Below, one piece after another: positions 1-7,611 of a stretch of DNA of 24,540 nt. The stretch covers positions 1 to 24,540 of the forward strand of contig CAXMOL010000104.1 in the NCBI GenBank assembly GCA_964194935.1. The letters run 5' to 3'. Under the pieces are notes generated by a model that saw only the letters and a list, made by a program, of their open reading frames with translations, had not been told where the DNA came from and ran no database searches. The DNA is from JACZWZ01 sp964194935 (lineage in GTDB: Bacteria > Actinomycetota > Acidimicrobiia > Spongiisociales > UBA11373). The position numbers and the translations under genes were made by a program. The number at the start of each line of letters is the position of its first letter. Within the stretch, counting starts at the first letter, position 1.

Positions 1-656
1 ACAGCAGCTGCAACTGGATCGGTACCTCCGACTCTCTGCAGCGGGATCTCCTGAGCCAGCTCCTTGAGATATGCAGAATCCTTGCCGGCCGGGGGAAGGA
101 TCGCACCAAGAGCGATCCCGTTTACCCGAATATCAGGCGCCAGAGCCTCGGCGGCGGCAACGGTAAACGTGTCGATTCCGCCTTTTGTAACCGTGTAGGA
201 GAAGTGATCCGGATAGGGGCGGGTAGTGCGCCAGTCCGTGATGTTCACCACAGCACCGTCGAGGTCGTCCGGGAGCGCTCGGGCCATTGCCTGGGTGAGA
301 AAGACGGGCGCCCTGAGGTTCACCGCCATCGTCTGATCCCAAGCATCGGGTTCCACGTCGACGAGGCCGTCGGTGGGGAACACAGCGGCGCTGTTGACCA
401 GTACCCGGACCGGGGCGATGTCTCCGGCGCCGCCGATGATCTCATCGGCGCGGGAGGGGTCGCCAAGGTCCGCACCGACAAGGCGGACCTGACTACCTAA
501 GGCCCGGGCCTCATCCGCGGTGGCCTCAGCAGCGTCGGCGGAATGGTTGTAATGCAGGACCAGATCGCAGCCGGCGTCAGCCAACGCCAACGCAATCGCC
601 TTGCCCACGCGATGCGCGCCGCCCGTCACCAATGCGGCCACGCCCTGCAGTTCCAT
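1..656 (-). CDS. SDR family oxidoreductase, pteridine-reductase-like (3' end outside window)
   Basis: An open frame runs from ATG at 656 off the left edge, giving 218 residues without a stop. It is a classical Rossmann-fold SDR. The dinucleotide-binding loop T-G-G-A-H-R-V-G-K-A-I lies at residues 11-21, an N-S-A motif at 88-90 and the catalytic Y-x-x-x-K at 154-158. The Arg/His-rich glycine loop and N-I-T-D at 138-141, with Asp where most SDRs have the catalytic Ser, resemble the pteridine/dihydrofolate reductase branch (PTR1/FolM), which uses NADPH. That substrate is an inference from motifs; a generic 3-oxoacyl-ACP-reductase-like SDR is the alternative. The start is preceded by AGAGG only 2 nt upstream and by TACGCT 8 nt upstream, so a very short leader is possible. 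It is transcribed away from the gene at 721. Confidence 0.9.
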   Translation of the reverse strand, partial: MELQGVAALVTGGAHRVGKAIALALADAGCDLVLHYNHSADAAEATADEARALGSQVRLVGADLGDPSRADEIIGGAGDIAPVRVLVNSAAVFPTDGLVDVEPDAWDQTMAVNLRAPVFLTQAMARALPDDLDGAVVNITDWRTTRPYPDHFSYTVTKGGIDTFTVAAAEALAPDIRVNGIALGAILPPAGKDSAYLKELAQEIPLQRVGGTDPVAAA

Positions 657-707
657 AGCCTCTGAGCGTAGCCCCGTATTTGGGACCATAGAGAGCCACG
701 CGACGAC

Positions 708-713
708 TACCGT
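708..713 (+). promoter_or_regulatory. Candidate -10 box (TACCGT) for the gene at 721
   Basis: TACCGT fits the actinobacterial TANNNT -10 pattern and ends 7 nt before GTG at 721, where no Shine-Dalgarno sequence is seen. The transcript would start at or next to the start codon. No convincing -35 box is visible. Confidence 0.35.
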
Positions 714-720
714 TTCACGG

Positions 721-1374
721 GTGCTGAGTCACGACCCAAAGCATGGGCGATGGATCCTGCCCATCATCATCATGGCGATGGTGATCCTCACCTACACCTT
801 CGTCAACGGTATTGAGCCGGCGGTAAGCCCGACCGGTGAGCCCGATGATGGTCAGAACCCTGCGTTCCCCACCACACCGACATCATCGTCCACCACGTTC
901 CCACCAAACGTCGCCGCATTCATGGTCACCCTCGATATTTTCGAGAATCAACTCAACCAATTCGCCGCCGAGGCCGACCGAATCAACGCAGCATGGGATT
1001 CCCGCGAAGTGAGCTTCTCGGAGACGGGTCAGGCTCTGGACGATCTCAAGCTCCAGCTCGACGAGTGGGAAAACGATGTCGCACAGGTGGATGGGGTACC
1101 TGCTGACCTTGCGGCCGGGCACGTCGCCCTCGTGATCGAGGTGAGTGATCTGGCTCTAAAGGTCGAGGACATCGTCCTCGGCCTGGAAGCGCCCGATGAC
1201 GGAACCCTGCGCCGCACGGCGACAGCCGAATACGCAGTTGAAGTACAGGAAGTAGCCGATGCCATCACCGAGATCCGCGATCTAGCCGCAGGCGGCGGCA
1301 GCGTTGATCCGGGCGAAACGACCGACGACACCGCCGCGACGGACGACACCACTGCGGGGGACGTCGAGGCCTAA
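721..1374 (+). CDS. Membrane-anchored hypothetical protein with helical ectodomain
   Basis: No family is recognised. From GTG at 721 the product is 217 residues. It has a short charged N-terminus, one hydrophobic segment at about residues 11-28, and a Ser/Thr/Pro-rich spacer at about 40-60. A predominantly helical acidic region follows (about 62-190, rich in Asp, Glu, Ala and Leu, probably coiled-coil), then a low-complexity Asp/Thr/Gly tail. This suggests a signal-anchored protein with its bulk outside the membrane. The frame is open upstream to 601, but that part overlaps the SDR gene on the other strand and reads like non-coding sequence, so GTG 721 behind the TACCGT box was chosen. A 68-nt gap with its own promoter-like signals separates it from the next operon, so it may not belong to that operon. 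Confidence 0.7.
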   Translation: MLSHDPKHGRWILPIIIMAMVILTYTFVNGIEPAVSPTGEPDDGQNPAFPTTPTSSSTTFPPNVAAFMVTLDIFENQLNQFAAEADRINAAWDSREVSFSETGQALDDLKLQLDEWENDVAQVDGVPADLAAGHVALVIEVSDLALKVEDIVLGLEAPDDGTLRRTATAEYAVEVQEVADAITEIRDLAAGGGSVDPGETTDDTAATDDTTAGDVEA

Positions 1375-1409
1375 AACTGGTCACTACTCTCGGGGTCAAA
1401 TGGCCCTAG

Positions 1410-1437
1410 TTGACCGGTCGTCTACAAGGCATAGTCG
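1410..1437 (+). promoter_or_regulatory. Candidate promoter of the 1443-6088 operon
   Basis: TTGACC (1410-1415) matches the -35 consensus at five of six positions. It is followed after 16 nt by TAGTCG (1432-1437), an imperfect -10, and then 5 nt later by ATG 1443. There is no Shine-Dalgarno sequence before 1443, so a leaderless or near-leaderless start is plausible. GACCGGTC (1412-1419) is a perfect 8-bp palindrome overlapping the -35 and could be a half-operator for the TetR protein encoded in the operon; that link is speculative. Confidence 0.35.
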
Positions 1438-1442
1438 TCGCC

Positions 1443-2105
1443 ATGCGTCTGTCAATCGCTGAGGGATCCACTTCGCGAGCAGCGTTCTTTGGAGCGCTCT
1501 TCGTCGCACTCCTCGTGATTCCCACAATCCTCGGCTTTGCTGTGGCGTCCGCCGGAGATTCCCGCCCGCCCGACCCCGCACAGGTTCAAATCCTCGAGCC
1601 GCCCAGCGCCGGTGATGCCACCACGAGCGCGACCGATCAACAGGAGGTGGTGTCCCAGGTACCGATTGGCGATGCACCATCGACCGCCCAAGAAGCTTTG
1701 ACCCGGCAGGACGAGAATGTCGCCGGAATTCCTCGCCTCCGCTACGTCACCCCGGCGACGGGCGAAGTTCGGATCGACAATGGAGATGTCGTCCCTCTGG
1801 GCAACGACGTTCTAATGACCGTCAATGTCTCACCATTTCCGACGGACCAGTTCCACGTCGACATCGAACTGACCCTCACACACAACGACATTCCGGTCAC
1901 GGACGCCGTCATCGACACGACCTGGGACATGATCGTCATGGGACACGGACCCTTCCTGTCGGACATCCCCCACACCTCCGACGGGACCTACGTTGTTTCG
2001 TACGATTTCTTCATGTTTGGTCCCTGGCAGATCGACACCGATCTCAAGATCCCAGGGATCGACCCGATCGACTTTTCGCTTTCGATTTACGTTTGGCCCA
2101 CTTGA
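1443..2105 (+). CDS. YtkA/FixH-like secreted or anchored domain protein
   Basis: 220 residues from ATG 1443. Residues about 12-37 form a hydrophobic signal or anchor segment. A disordered Ser/Thr/Gln-rich stretch (38-95) leads to a beta-rich domain (100-218). Its pattern is an extracytoplasmic strand set ending in 'V-T-D-A-V-I..W-D-M-I-V-M-G-H-G' (154-169), then 'G-T-Y-V-V-S-Y-D-F-F-M-F-G-P-W-Q-I' (181-197). It resembles the YtkA/FixH-type fold, whose members have a 'Met-..-Met-x-H' segment followed by G-x-Y and G-x-W strands and are linked to copper delivery or cytochrome oxidase assembly. The family call is made by eye and is moderate. It is the first gene of a tight operon and is followed 17 nt later by the CcdA-like gene. 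The upstream in-frame start at 1410 lies inside the likely -35 box and was rejected. Confidence 0.75.
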   Translation: MRLSIAEGSTSRAAFFGALFVALLVIPTILGFAVASAGDSRPPDPAQVQILEPPSAGDATTSATDQQEVVSQVPIGDAPSTAQEALTRQDENVAGIPRLRYVTPATGEVRIDNGDVVPLGNDVLMTVNVSPFPTDQFHVDIELTLTHNDIPVTDAVIDTTWDMIVMGHGPFLSDIPHTSDGTYVVSYDFFMFGPWQIDTDLKIPGIDPIDFSLSIYVWPT

Positions 2106-2122
2106 TCCATGAGGAGAGAGAA

Positions 2123-3496
2123 ATGACGACGTTTAAGCAGCATCCCGAGGTACCGATCCTTGATCCTCGTTCTACCAGCGGCGACGAGCCGCCCAAGAAG
2201 GATCCGTTGCTGCGCCGTACCGGCGTCATCGCCATCGTGCTTCTCGTGGTTGCGGGTGTTGCCCTTGGCGTCCTGTTGACGGGGACTACCCCGGAGACCG
2301 ATCGCCCCGACGCCACGATCTTGAGCCAACAGGACATCACAGACCGGCTGCTTCGTACCGTCGGCGGCGACATCGAAATCGAAGCCCTGTACACGCCGAC
2401 GTGGTACTTCGAGTGGAGCGCCCGGGATCTTCCGGATACCGGCGATACCGCCGCCATCGGCTTCTTTATCTTTGAGACGGTCCACGTCGGAGAGCTGCCG
2501 GATGTACTCCCCACATTCTCGGTGGCTACATCAGGGGGAGAACAACTCGACGTATTGCGGATAACCGAGATCGATGACGCCGACCACCACCGGGTCACAC
2601 AGGTTCTGTTTGTCGCTGACGACGGACCGCGCCTCCTCGTCGAAGACGGTGACAGGATCGAACTGACTCTCACCGGCACGCTGAACGCCGAATTCGGGTG
2701 GGACCTCGATGACTCTTTGGGTGCCGGGGTTATGAGTGCCGATGCCGCCCAAGTGGGAATCTCGAGCGGGGCGCTCACAGTGCCTGCTCTCTTTGCCATC
2801 TTCGGCGGAATGCTCACTGCCTTGTCCCCTTGCCTTTTGCTGCTCGCTACCTACTACACGGCAGTGCTCGGCGGACAAGCATCCCAGGAGGGTGGAAGCA
2901 CGGCAGCAGCCACCAAGAAGATGATGACGACGGCCCTGTATTTCATCGCAGGGTTCACCGTGATCTACACGATCGGGGGGATATTCGCCGGCTACGTCGG
3001 AAGCTCGATAGGCAAGCTCGAGAACATAAGCACTTGGGCTCGACCAATCTCGATGGTGGCCGGCATCGCCGTGGTCATTCTCGGTATCCGTGTCGCGGCC
3101 CAGGCAAACGTGCCGATGGTCTGCAAGATCCCTGGTCTCAACAAGCCCGACAAGCAGGGGGCCGTCGGTTCGGCGATGATGGGATCCACCTTCGCCGTCG
3201 GGTGCCTCTCCTGCTTCTCGGCCACAGTGCTTTCCGCCTTGCTCCTGTACGCAGGCGCAACCGGCTCACCGGTCACGGGCGGACTGATCATGCTCACCTT
3301 CTCGGCGACCGTGGGACTCATCTTCCTCGGCGCTGCCTACCTGGTGTCGAAGGCAGTCCCGCTGGTCAGTTGGGTGGAGAAAGCACGTCCCGTGATCGGA
3401 GCCATCAGCGCCATAGTGATGATCGCCCTCGGCTTCTTGATGATCACGTATCAATTCCACAAGCTGACGGGCTGGATCTTCGAAGTGTGGAGTTAG
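2123..3496 (+). CDS. CcdA/DsbD-type transmembrane protein with N-terminal extracytoplasmic domain
   Basis: 457 residues from ATG 2123, with a strong GAGGAG Shine-Dalgarno at 2111-2116. The layout is a cytoplasmic N-terminus (1-32), one membrane segment (about 33-53), an extracytoplasmic beta-rich domain (about 60-212), then about six membrane helices (about 217-446). The membrane half carries the CcdA signature: L-S-P-C near the first helix (Cys237) and V-G-C-L-S-C (Cys361, Cys364) at the repeat-related helix. Cys334 lies in a loop. In the CcdA/DsbD family the paired cysteines pass electrons from cytoplasmic thioredoxin to extracytoplasmic partners for cytochrome c maturation, disulfide isomerisation or metal-site assembly. 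The fused N-terminal domain, with D-D-A-D-H-H at 151-156, is not typical of stand-alone CcdA and I do not recognise it. No cytochrome c synthesis genes (ccsA, resB) lie nearby, so the partner is probably encoded in this operon. Confidence 0.88.
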   Translation: MTTFKQHPEVPILDPRSTSGDEPPKKDPLLRRTGVIAIVLLVVAGVALGVLLTGTTPETDRPDATILSQQDITDRLLRTVGGDIEIEALYTPTWYFEWSARDLPDTGDTAAIGFFIFETVHVGELPDVLPTFSVATSGGEQLDVLRITEIDDADHHRVTQVLFVADDGPRLLVEDGDRIELTLTGTLNAEFGWDLDDSLGAGVMSADAAQVGISSGALTVPALFAIFGGMLTALSPCLLLLATYYTAVLGGQASQEGGSTAAATKKMMTTALYFIAGFTVIYTIGGIFAGYVGSSIGKLENISTWARPISMVAGIAVVILGIRVAAQANVPMVCKIPGLNKPDKQGAVGSAMMGSTFAVGCLSCFSATVLSALLLYAGATGSPVTGGLIMLTFSATVGLIFLGAAYLVSKAVPLVSWVEKARPVIGAISAIVMIALGFLMITYQFHKLTGWIFEVWS

Positions 3497-3500
3497 ACCA

Positions 3501-4016
3501 ATGACTGTCACACCCGAAATCGAGGCCGTCGACACCCGCGACCGCCTTATCGAAGGAGCTGCGGGCTTGCTCCACACCCAGGCGTACCGCGGCGTTGGCG
3601 TAAAGGCGCTCTGCGAGGCCGCCGGCGTTCGCAAAGGGAGCTTCTACCACTTCTTCGCATCGAAAGAGGACCTGACACTTGCCGCGCTGGATCGCTCATG
3701 GGAACGGTTTCGCGACAAAGTGATCAACCCGGCCCTTGCCGCAGCTGTCGATACGGAGAGCCGCAACCAGGCGATACGGGAGGCGTGCCTCGACCGCAGC
3801 GACCACGACTCCCACGCGTCGCATCAGCACGTGTGCATCTTCGGTCGCCTTGCAGCCAGCATCACCGAGAGCGAACCGCTGCTGCGAGCCAGGCTGGCGG
3901 AAATCTTTACCGAATGGGCGGAACTTCTCGGCGGAGGTGATGAAGGGTGGTCCGCACTTGCCGACATCATCGGTCGGCTGGTGCTGGCCTTCTCGGTGGA
4001 GGTAGTGGAGGCGTGA
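3501..4016 (+). CDS. TetR-family regulator with a His/Cys cluster
   Basis: 171 residues. The N-terminal helix-turn-helix spans about residues 12-58 and has the TetR hallmark 'V-R-K-G-S-F-Y-H-F-F-A-S-K-E-D-L'. The C-terminal ligand domain contains 'C-I-F-G-R-L-A' (112-118), matching the 'GCPxGNLA'-type motif of one TetR subfamily. Immediately before it lies an unusual cluster, His102, His105, His108, His110 and Cys112, which could bind a metal. The gene starts 4 nt after the CcdA-like stop, with GGAG about 8 nt before ATG, and overlaps the next gene by 4 nt. It is therefore embedded in the operon and probably autoregulates it. Metal sensing is an inference from the cluster; a drug- or redox-responsive role is the alternative. 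Confidence 0.9.
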   Translation: MTVTPEIEAVDTRDRLIEGAAGLLHTQAYRGVGVKALCEAAGVRKGSFYHFFASKEDLTLAALDRSWERFRDKVINPALAAAVDTESRNQAIREACLDRSDHDSHASHQHVCIFGRLAASITESEPLLRARLAEIFTEWAELLGGGDEGWSALADIIGRLVLAFSVEVVEA

Positions 4017-5056
4017 CCGAACCGTCCCTTCGCGACCGCCGCCGCGGCGGTTTTCTGCCCCGCATCCGTACCGTGACCCGTGGAGGATTGCTCACTGCGA
4101 TTCTCTTGATCCTCATGGCGGGGCCCGCTTTGGCCGATCCGGCTGTACCCACCAACTACAGGTCAATCGTCAATGTTGTCGACCCGCAGCCCACCGGTGT
4201 CACCGTAGAGGTGGTCGGGGGTGATGCATTCCTCAGCGTCGCTGCAGCCGAAGGGAACACCGTCGAAGTCCCCGGCTATTTCGGAGAGCCATATCTGCTC
4301 ATTGACGACGCCGGAGATGTTTGGCTCAACACCCGATCACCGGCGCGCTACATCAACCAGGACCGATACGGGATAACACAGATTCCGCCAACCGCCGATG
4401 CCCAGGCGGCGGCAGAATGGGAGCAGGTCGGCACTGGAGGGACATTCTCCTGGCACGACCACCGCACCCACTGGATGAGCCCCGACCTGCCGCCGACTAT
4501 CGGCGGAGATCGGGCCGAGGTTGTCTTCCCGTGGAGTCTCGAGATCACGATCAACGGAATCGAGACCGAAGTGCGTGGCGAGCTGCTCTGGTTCCCGAAT
4601 GTGAATCCGGCCGGACCCCTATTGGTGGGCTTCCTCGGAATCCTGCCGCTTCTTGCCTATCGGCGACATCGGGTGAGTTCGGTGGCCATCACCGCCGCAG
4701 CGTTAGCCGCGATCGCTCTATTCGTATCGGTCGTTCAGTTTGCAGCCACACCCAGCTTCGATCGGGGAGCACCCGTCGACACGGTGGTCCCAGCTATCGG
4801 GGTCGCGGCGGCGGTGGCCGCGCTGTGGCTGCGGAAGTCAACCATCCGAAGCTGGGCGGCCGTCGAATTGGCCGGCATCTCGGTGCTGTGGTGGGCTGCG
4901 AGTGCAGCCGTGGCAATCACTGCCCCCGTCCTTCCATCGGCCCTTCCGGTGTCGGTGGAGCGAGCTGCAGTTTCCCTCGCAATCTGGATCGGCGTAGGAC
5001 TGGTCGCGATAGCTGCACGTGAACTGGTACTAGCGACACGCCAGCGAACTACTTGA
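4013..5056 (+). CDS. Multi-pass membrane protein with extracytoplasmic W-H-D-H-x-x-H-W-M motif
   Basis: 347 residues from GTG 4013, which overlaps the TetR stop as GTGA and so suggests translational coupling. The longer open frame (from 3947) would run back into the TetR gene and was rejected. A signal or anchor segment spans about 24-42 and ends in an A-L-A-D-P cleavage-like site. The extracytoplasmic domain (about 43-198) includes 'S-W-H-D-H-R-T-H-W-M-S-P' at 146-157. Five hydrophobic segments follow at roughly 203-217, 222-243, 257-273, 284-303 and 317-335. I recall the W-H-D-H-R-x-H-W-M motif from uncharacterised actinobacterial membrane proteins, but I cannot name a Pfam family. Three His, Asp, Met and two Trp packed together suggest a metal site, copper being the usual choice on the outer face. 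The function is unknown. Confidence 0.8.
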   Translation: MTEPSLRDRRRGGFLPRIRTVTRGGLLTAILLILMAGPALADPAVPTNYRSIVNVVDPQPTGVTVEVVGGDAFLSVAAAEGNTVEVPGYFGEPYLLIDDAGDVWLNTRSPARYINQDRYGITQIPPTADAQAAAEWEQVGTGGTFSWHDHRTHWMSPDLPPTIGGDRAEVVFPWSLEITINGIETEVRGELLWFPNVNPAGPLLVGFLGILPLLAYRRHRVSSVAITAAALAAIALFVSVVQFAATPSFDRGAPVDTVVPAIGVAAAVAALWLRKSTIRSWAAVELAGISVLWWAASAAVAITAPVLPSALPVSVERAAVSLAIWIGVGLVAIAARELVLATRQRTT

Positions 5057-5086
5057 CCAACAATTGGCTTTGAAACGGAGCAACGA

Positions 5087-6088
5087 ATGACTGACACAGA
5101 ACGGACCGAAACGGATCAGCAAGACCGCAACGGCCGCAAGGGCAACCTCCTGCTGCTCGGAGCCGTAGGCCTCATTCTCATCCCCGTCCTTGTTGGCTGG
5201 TTCATGGCCAACACCGACTCCGGAGGAGACGAAGACGGCAGCCAGTCTGGAATGGGTGGCTCGACGGCCGGCACGACCAGCGACCAGCCCGGCTTCGGGG
5301 TGCAGCCGATTGAGGCGATCCTCGACGGCGAGGTGTCCGTCGAAGTCGACCCATCTGGAACGTCGGCGGTACTCCGCCTCAACACGACTGTCGATGTCGC
5401 CTGCTCCGTCGTCTTTGGTCCGACCACTCAGTTCGGAGGATTGGCTACAGACACCGATATGGCCGGTGGTGGCCACAGCGTTCACCAACCGCTCATGACA
5501 GATCTGGAGCCTGGAACAACCGTCCTGTATCGGGTACAGGGCACGGCCGCAGACGGCAAGATCTATGTCGGCGAGGTCGAGCAGTTTGTGACTCCATCGG
5601 CCGACGGCACGGCGGTCCGATCGAACCTGTCAGTCAATGCATCGGTCGTGGAAACAAGCAGCGACTTCAACTCGAACTTCGCTGGTGCCAACGCCATCGA
5701 CGGCTCCCTCTCCACCGAGTGGTCAAGCCTGGGAGATGGTGACGATGCCTTCATCGTGATCGATCTCGGCGCCCCGATGGATGTGAGCGGGCTTGGCTTC
5801 CGCACCCGGGAGATGTCCGATGGCACTGCCATCACCAACACCTACACCGTGTCCGTCGACAACGGGGAAGCGCTCGGTCCATTCGAAGCAGGAATCGGCC
5901 TGGTCGTAACCGACTTCGTCGTCACCGGACAGGTCTTCCGAATCGAGATGGCGGAAACCACCGGTGGCAACACAGGAGCCGTAGAGATCGAGATCTACGG
6001 CGAGACAGCCGAGTCGACGCCGGCGGGTGGGGCCGACACCACAACAACCACCCAGGTCGAGAGCACCACGACGACCGACGACATGTAG
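5087..6088 (+). CDS. Membrane-anchored protein with Fn3-like and F5/8 type C (discoidin) domains
   Basis: 333 residues from ATG 5087, with GGAG 7 nt upstream and a 30-nt gap to the preceding gene. A cytoplasmic polar N-terminus (1-19) is followed by one membrane helix (about 20-40) and a Gly/Ser/Asp spacer. A beta-sandwich resembling a fibronectin III or purple-acid-phosphatase N-terminal domain follows (about 72-170, ending L-E-P-G-T-T-V-L-Y-R-V). The next domain looks like F5/8 type C (about 185-306, with A-I-D-G-S-L-S-T-E-W-S-S and I-V-I-D-L-G). The tail is Thr-rich. Discoidin-like domains bind glycans or lipids. Cys106, Met125, His130 and His133 (D-M-A-G-G-G-H-S-V-H) could form a metal site. 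This is the last gene of the operon and its role there is unknown. Confidence 0.82.
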   Translation: MTDTERTETDQQDRNGRKGNLLLLGAVGLILIPVLVGWFMANTDSGGDEDGSQSGMGGSTAGTTSDQPGFGVQPIEAILDGEVSVEVDPSGTSAVLRLNTTVDVACSVVFGPTTQFGGLATDTDMAGGGHSVHQPLMTDLEPGTTVLYRVQGTAADGKIYVGEVEQFVTPSADGTAVRSNLSVNASVVETSSDFNSNFAGANAIDGSLSTEWSSLGDGDDAFIVIDLGAPMDVSGLGFRTREMSDGTAITNTYTVSVDNGEALGPFEAGIGLVVTDFVVTGQVFRIEMAETTGGNTGAVEIEIYGETAESTPAGGADTTTTTQVESTTTTDDM

Positions 6089-6097
6089 GTCGAGAGA

Positions 6098-6120
6098 CCC
6101 CAGCCAACTGCCGCTTGGGG
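6098..6120. terminator. Weak bidirectional terminator candidate
   Basis: CCCCA (6098-6102) pairs with TGGGG (6116-6120) across a 13-nt loop, in the 58-nt gap between the convergent ends of the 5087-6088 gene and glnA. There is no U-tract on either strand, so this is only a candidate. Confidence 0.25.
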
Positions 6121-6146
6121 CTGACGACTGACGACGTTCTTGGCTT

Positions 6147-7568
6147 CTAGATGTCGTAATACAGCATGAACTCCCAAGGGTGAGGACGGAGCCGCACCGC
6201 GTCGACCTCAGATGTCCGCTTGTACTCGATCCAGTCCTTGATGAGGCCCTCCGTAAACACATCACCCACCAACAGGAAGTCGTGGTCCGCCTCGAGGGCG
6301 TCGAGTGCTTCGATCAGCGAACCGGGCACCGTCGGCACCTGAGCAAGTTCCGCAGGGGGAAGGTCGTAAAGGTCCTTATCGACCGGTGCGCCGGGATCGG
6401 TCTTATTGGCAATCCCATCGAGTCCGGCCATCAGCATGGCTGCAAAAGCAAGATATGGGTTAGCCGCCGGATCAGGACAGCGAAACTCGATGCGCCGCAG
6501 CGCAGGCTTGCGGCTGTAGACGGGAACCCTGACGGCTGCTGAGCGATTGCGCTGTGAATACACCAGATTCACAGGGGCCTCGTATCCAGGCACCAAACGA
6601 CGGTATGAGTTCGTGGTCGGGGCGGCGAAAGCCAGTACCGCCGGAGCGTGGGCGAGCAATCCGCCGACGTAATACCGAGCCATATCGCTCAACCCTGCGT
6701 AACCGGACTCGTCATAGAACAACGGAACCCCGTCCAGCCACAAACTCTGGTGAACGTGCATCCCGGACCCGTTGTCTTCGAATATCGGCTTGGGCATGAA
6801 GGTCACCGTCTTGCCGTACATCCATGCCGTGTTCTTGACGATGTACTTGAACAACGTGACCCGGTCCGCAGTCTCGAGAAGAGACCCGTACCTGATGTCG
6901 ATCTCAGCCTGTCCGGCGGTTCCTACCTCGTGATGCTGCACCTCTACATCGATACCGGCATCGATGAGTCGAGCCGTCATCTCTGATCGCAGGTCCTGGT
7001 AGTGATCGGTCGGCGGGACCGGGAAGTAGCCCTCCTTGTACCGCGGCTTGTAGGCGAGGTTCCCGCCCGGTTCCTCGGCTCCGGAATTCCAGGCGCCCTC
7101 GACAGAGTCAATCTCGTAGAAGCCCGAGTTCTGATTCTGGTCGAACCTCGCTGAGTCGAATATGTAGAACTCCGCCTCGGGGCCCCAGCCGGAGGCGTCA
7201 GCAATGCCGGTACCCGCCAGATAGGCCTCCGCCTTGCTGGCGACATAGCGGGGATCCTTTTCGTACGGCTGGCCGGTAATCGGGTCACGGACCCAGCAAT
7301 AGAGAATGAGCGTCGGGCGGTCACGGAACTGATCGTCAACCGCAGTGGCCGGATCGGGGATCAGAAGCATGTCCGACTCCTGGATCTCCTGGAAGCCCCG
7401 AATGGACGAACCATCGAATCCGAAGCCCTCGTCGAATGCCGCCTCAGTCAGTTGGGTGGCAGGGACCGTGAAGTGCTGGACCTGGCCGGGTAGATCCACA
7501 AACCTCAAGTCGATGAACTCGTAGGCCCCATCAGCCACCATCTTGAGAACGTCACTCGGCGACGACAT
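6147..7568 (-). CDS. glnA: Glutamine synthetase type I (GSI-beta), GlnA
   Basis: 473 residues from ATG 7568, with GGAGG 6 nt upstream on the minus strand. The longer open frame to 7694 would cover the regulatory region and was rejected. The enzyme makes glutamine from glutamate, ammonia and ATP as a dodecamer. Recognisable elements are F-D-G-S-S-I-R-G-F (51-59), the active-site E-A-E-F-Y-I-F (131-137), H-H-E-V-G-T-A-G-Q-A-E-I-D (212-224), N-G-S-G-M-H-V-H-Q-S (266-275), R-N-R-S-A-A-V-R-V-P (340-349) and the C-terminal D-L-Y-D-L-P-P. Tyr401 in the last motif is the adenylylation site of GSI-beta enzymes. The GSI-beta insertion (about 140-170) is present. It is divergent from glnA2, with a GlnR-like box array between them, so nitrogen control is likely. 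Confidence 0.97.
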   Translation of the reverse strand: MSSPSDVLKMVADGAYEFIDLRFVDLPGQVQHFTVPATQLTEAAFDEGFGFDGSSIRGFQEIQESDMLLIPDPATAVDDQFRDRPTLILYCWVRDPITGQPYEKDPRYVASKAEAYLAGTGIADASGWGPEAEFYIFDSARFDQNQNSGFYEIDSVEGAWNSGAEEPGGNLAYKPRYKEGYFPVPPTDHYQDLRSEMTARLIDAGIDVEVQHHEVGTAGQAEIDIRYGSLLETADRVTLFKYIVKNTAWMYGKTVTFMPKPIFEDNGSGMHVHQSLWLDGVPLFYDESGYAGLSDMARYYVGGLLAHAPAVLAFAAPTTNSYRRLVPGYEAPVNLVYSQRNRSAAVRVPVYSRKPALRRIEFRCPDPAANPYLAFAAMLMAGLDGIANKTDPGAPVDKDLYDLPPAELAQVPTVPGSLIEALDALEADHDFLLVGDVFTEGLIKDWIEYKRTSEVDAVRLRPHPWEFMLYYDI

Positions 7569-7611
7569 CTCGATCCTCCGTTTCGGCGTTGCGTATTTGT
7601 ACCTCAGGGTC

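Noticed and set aside
2044..2817. 257-residue minus-strand frame in the CcdA-like gene
   Set aside because: Antisense to a recognised membrane protein and Ser/Arg-rich; no ribosome site.
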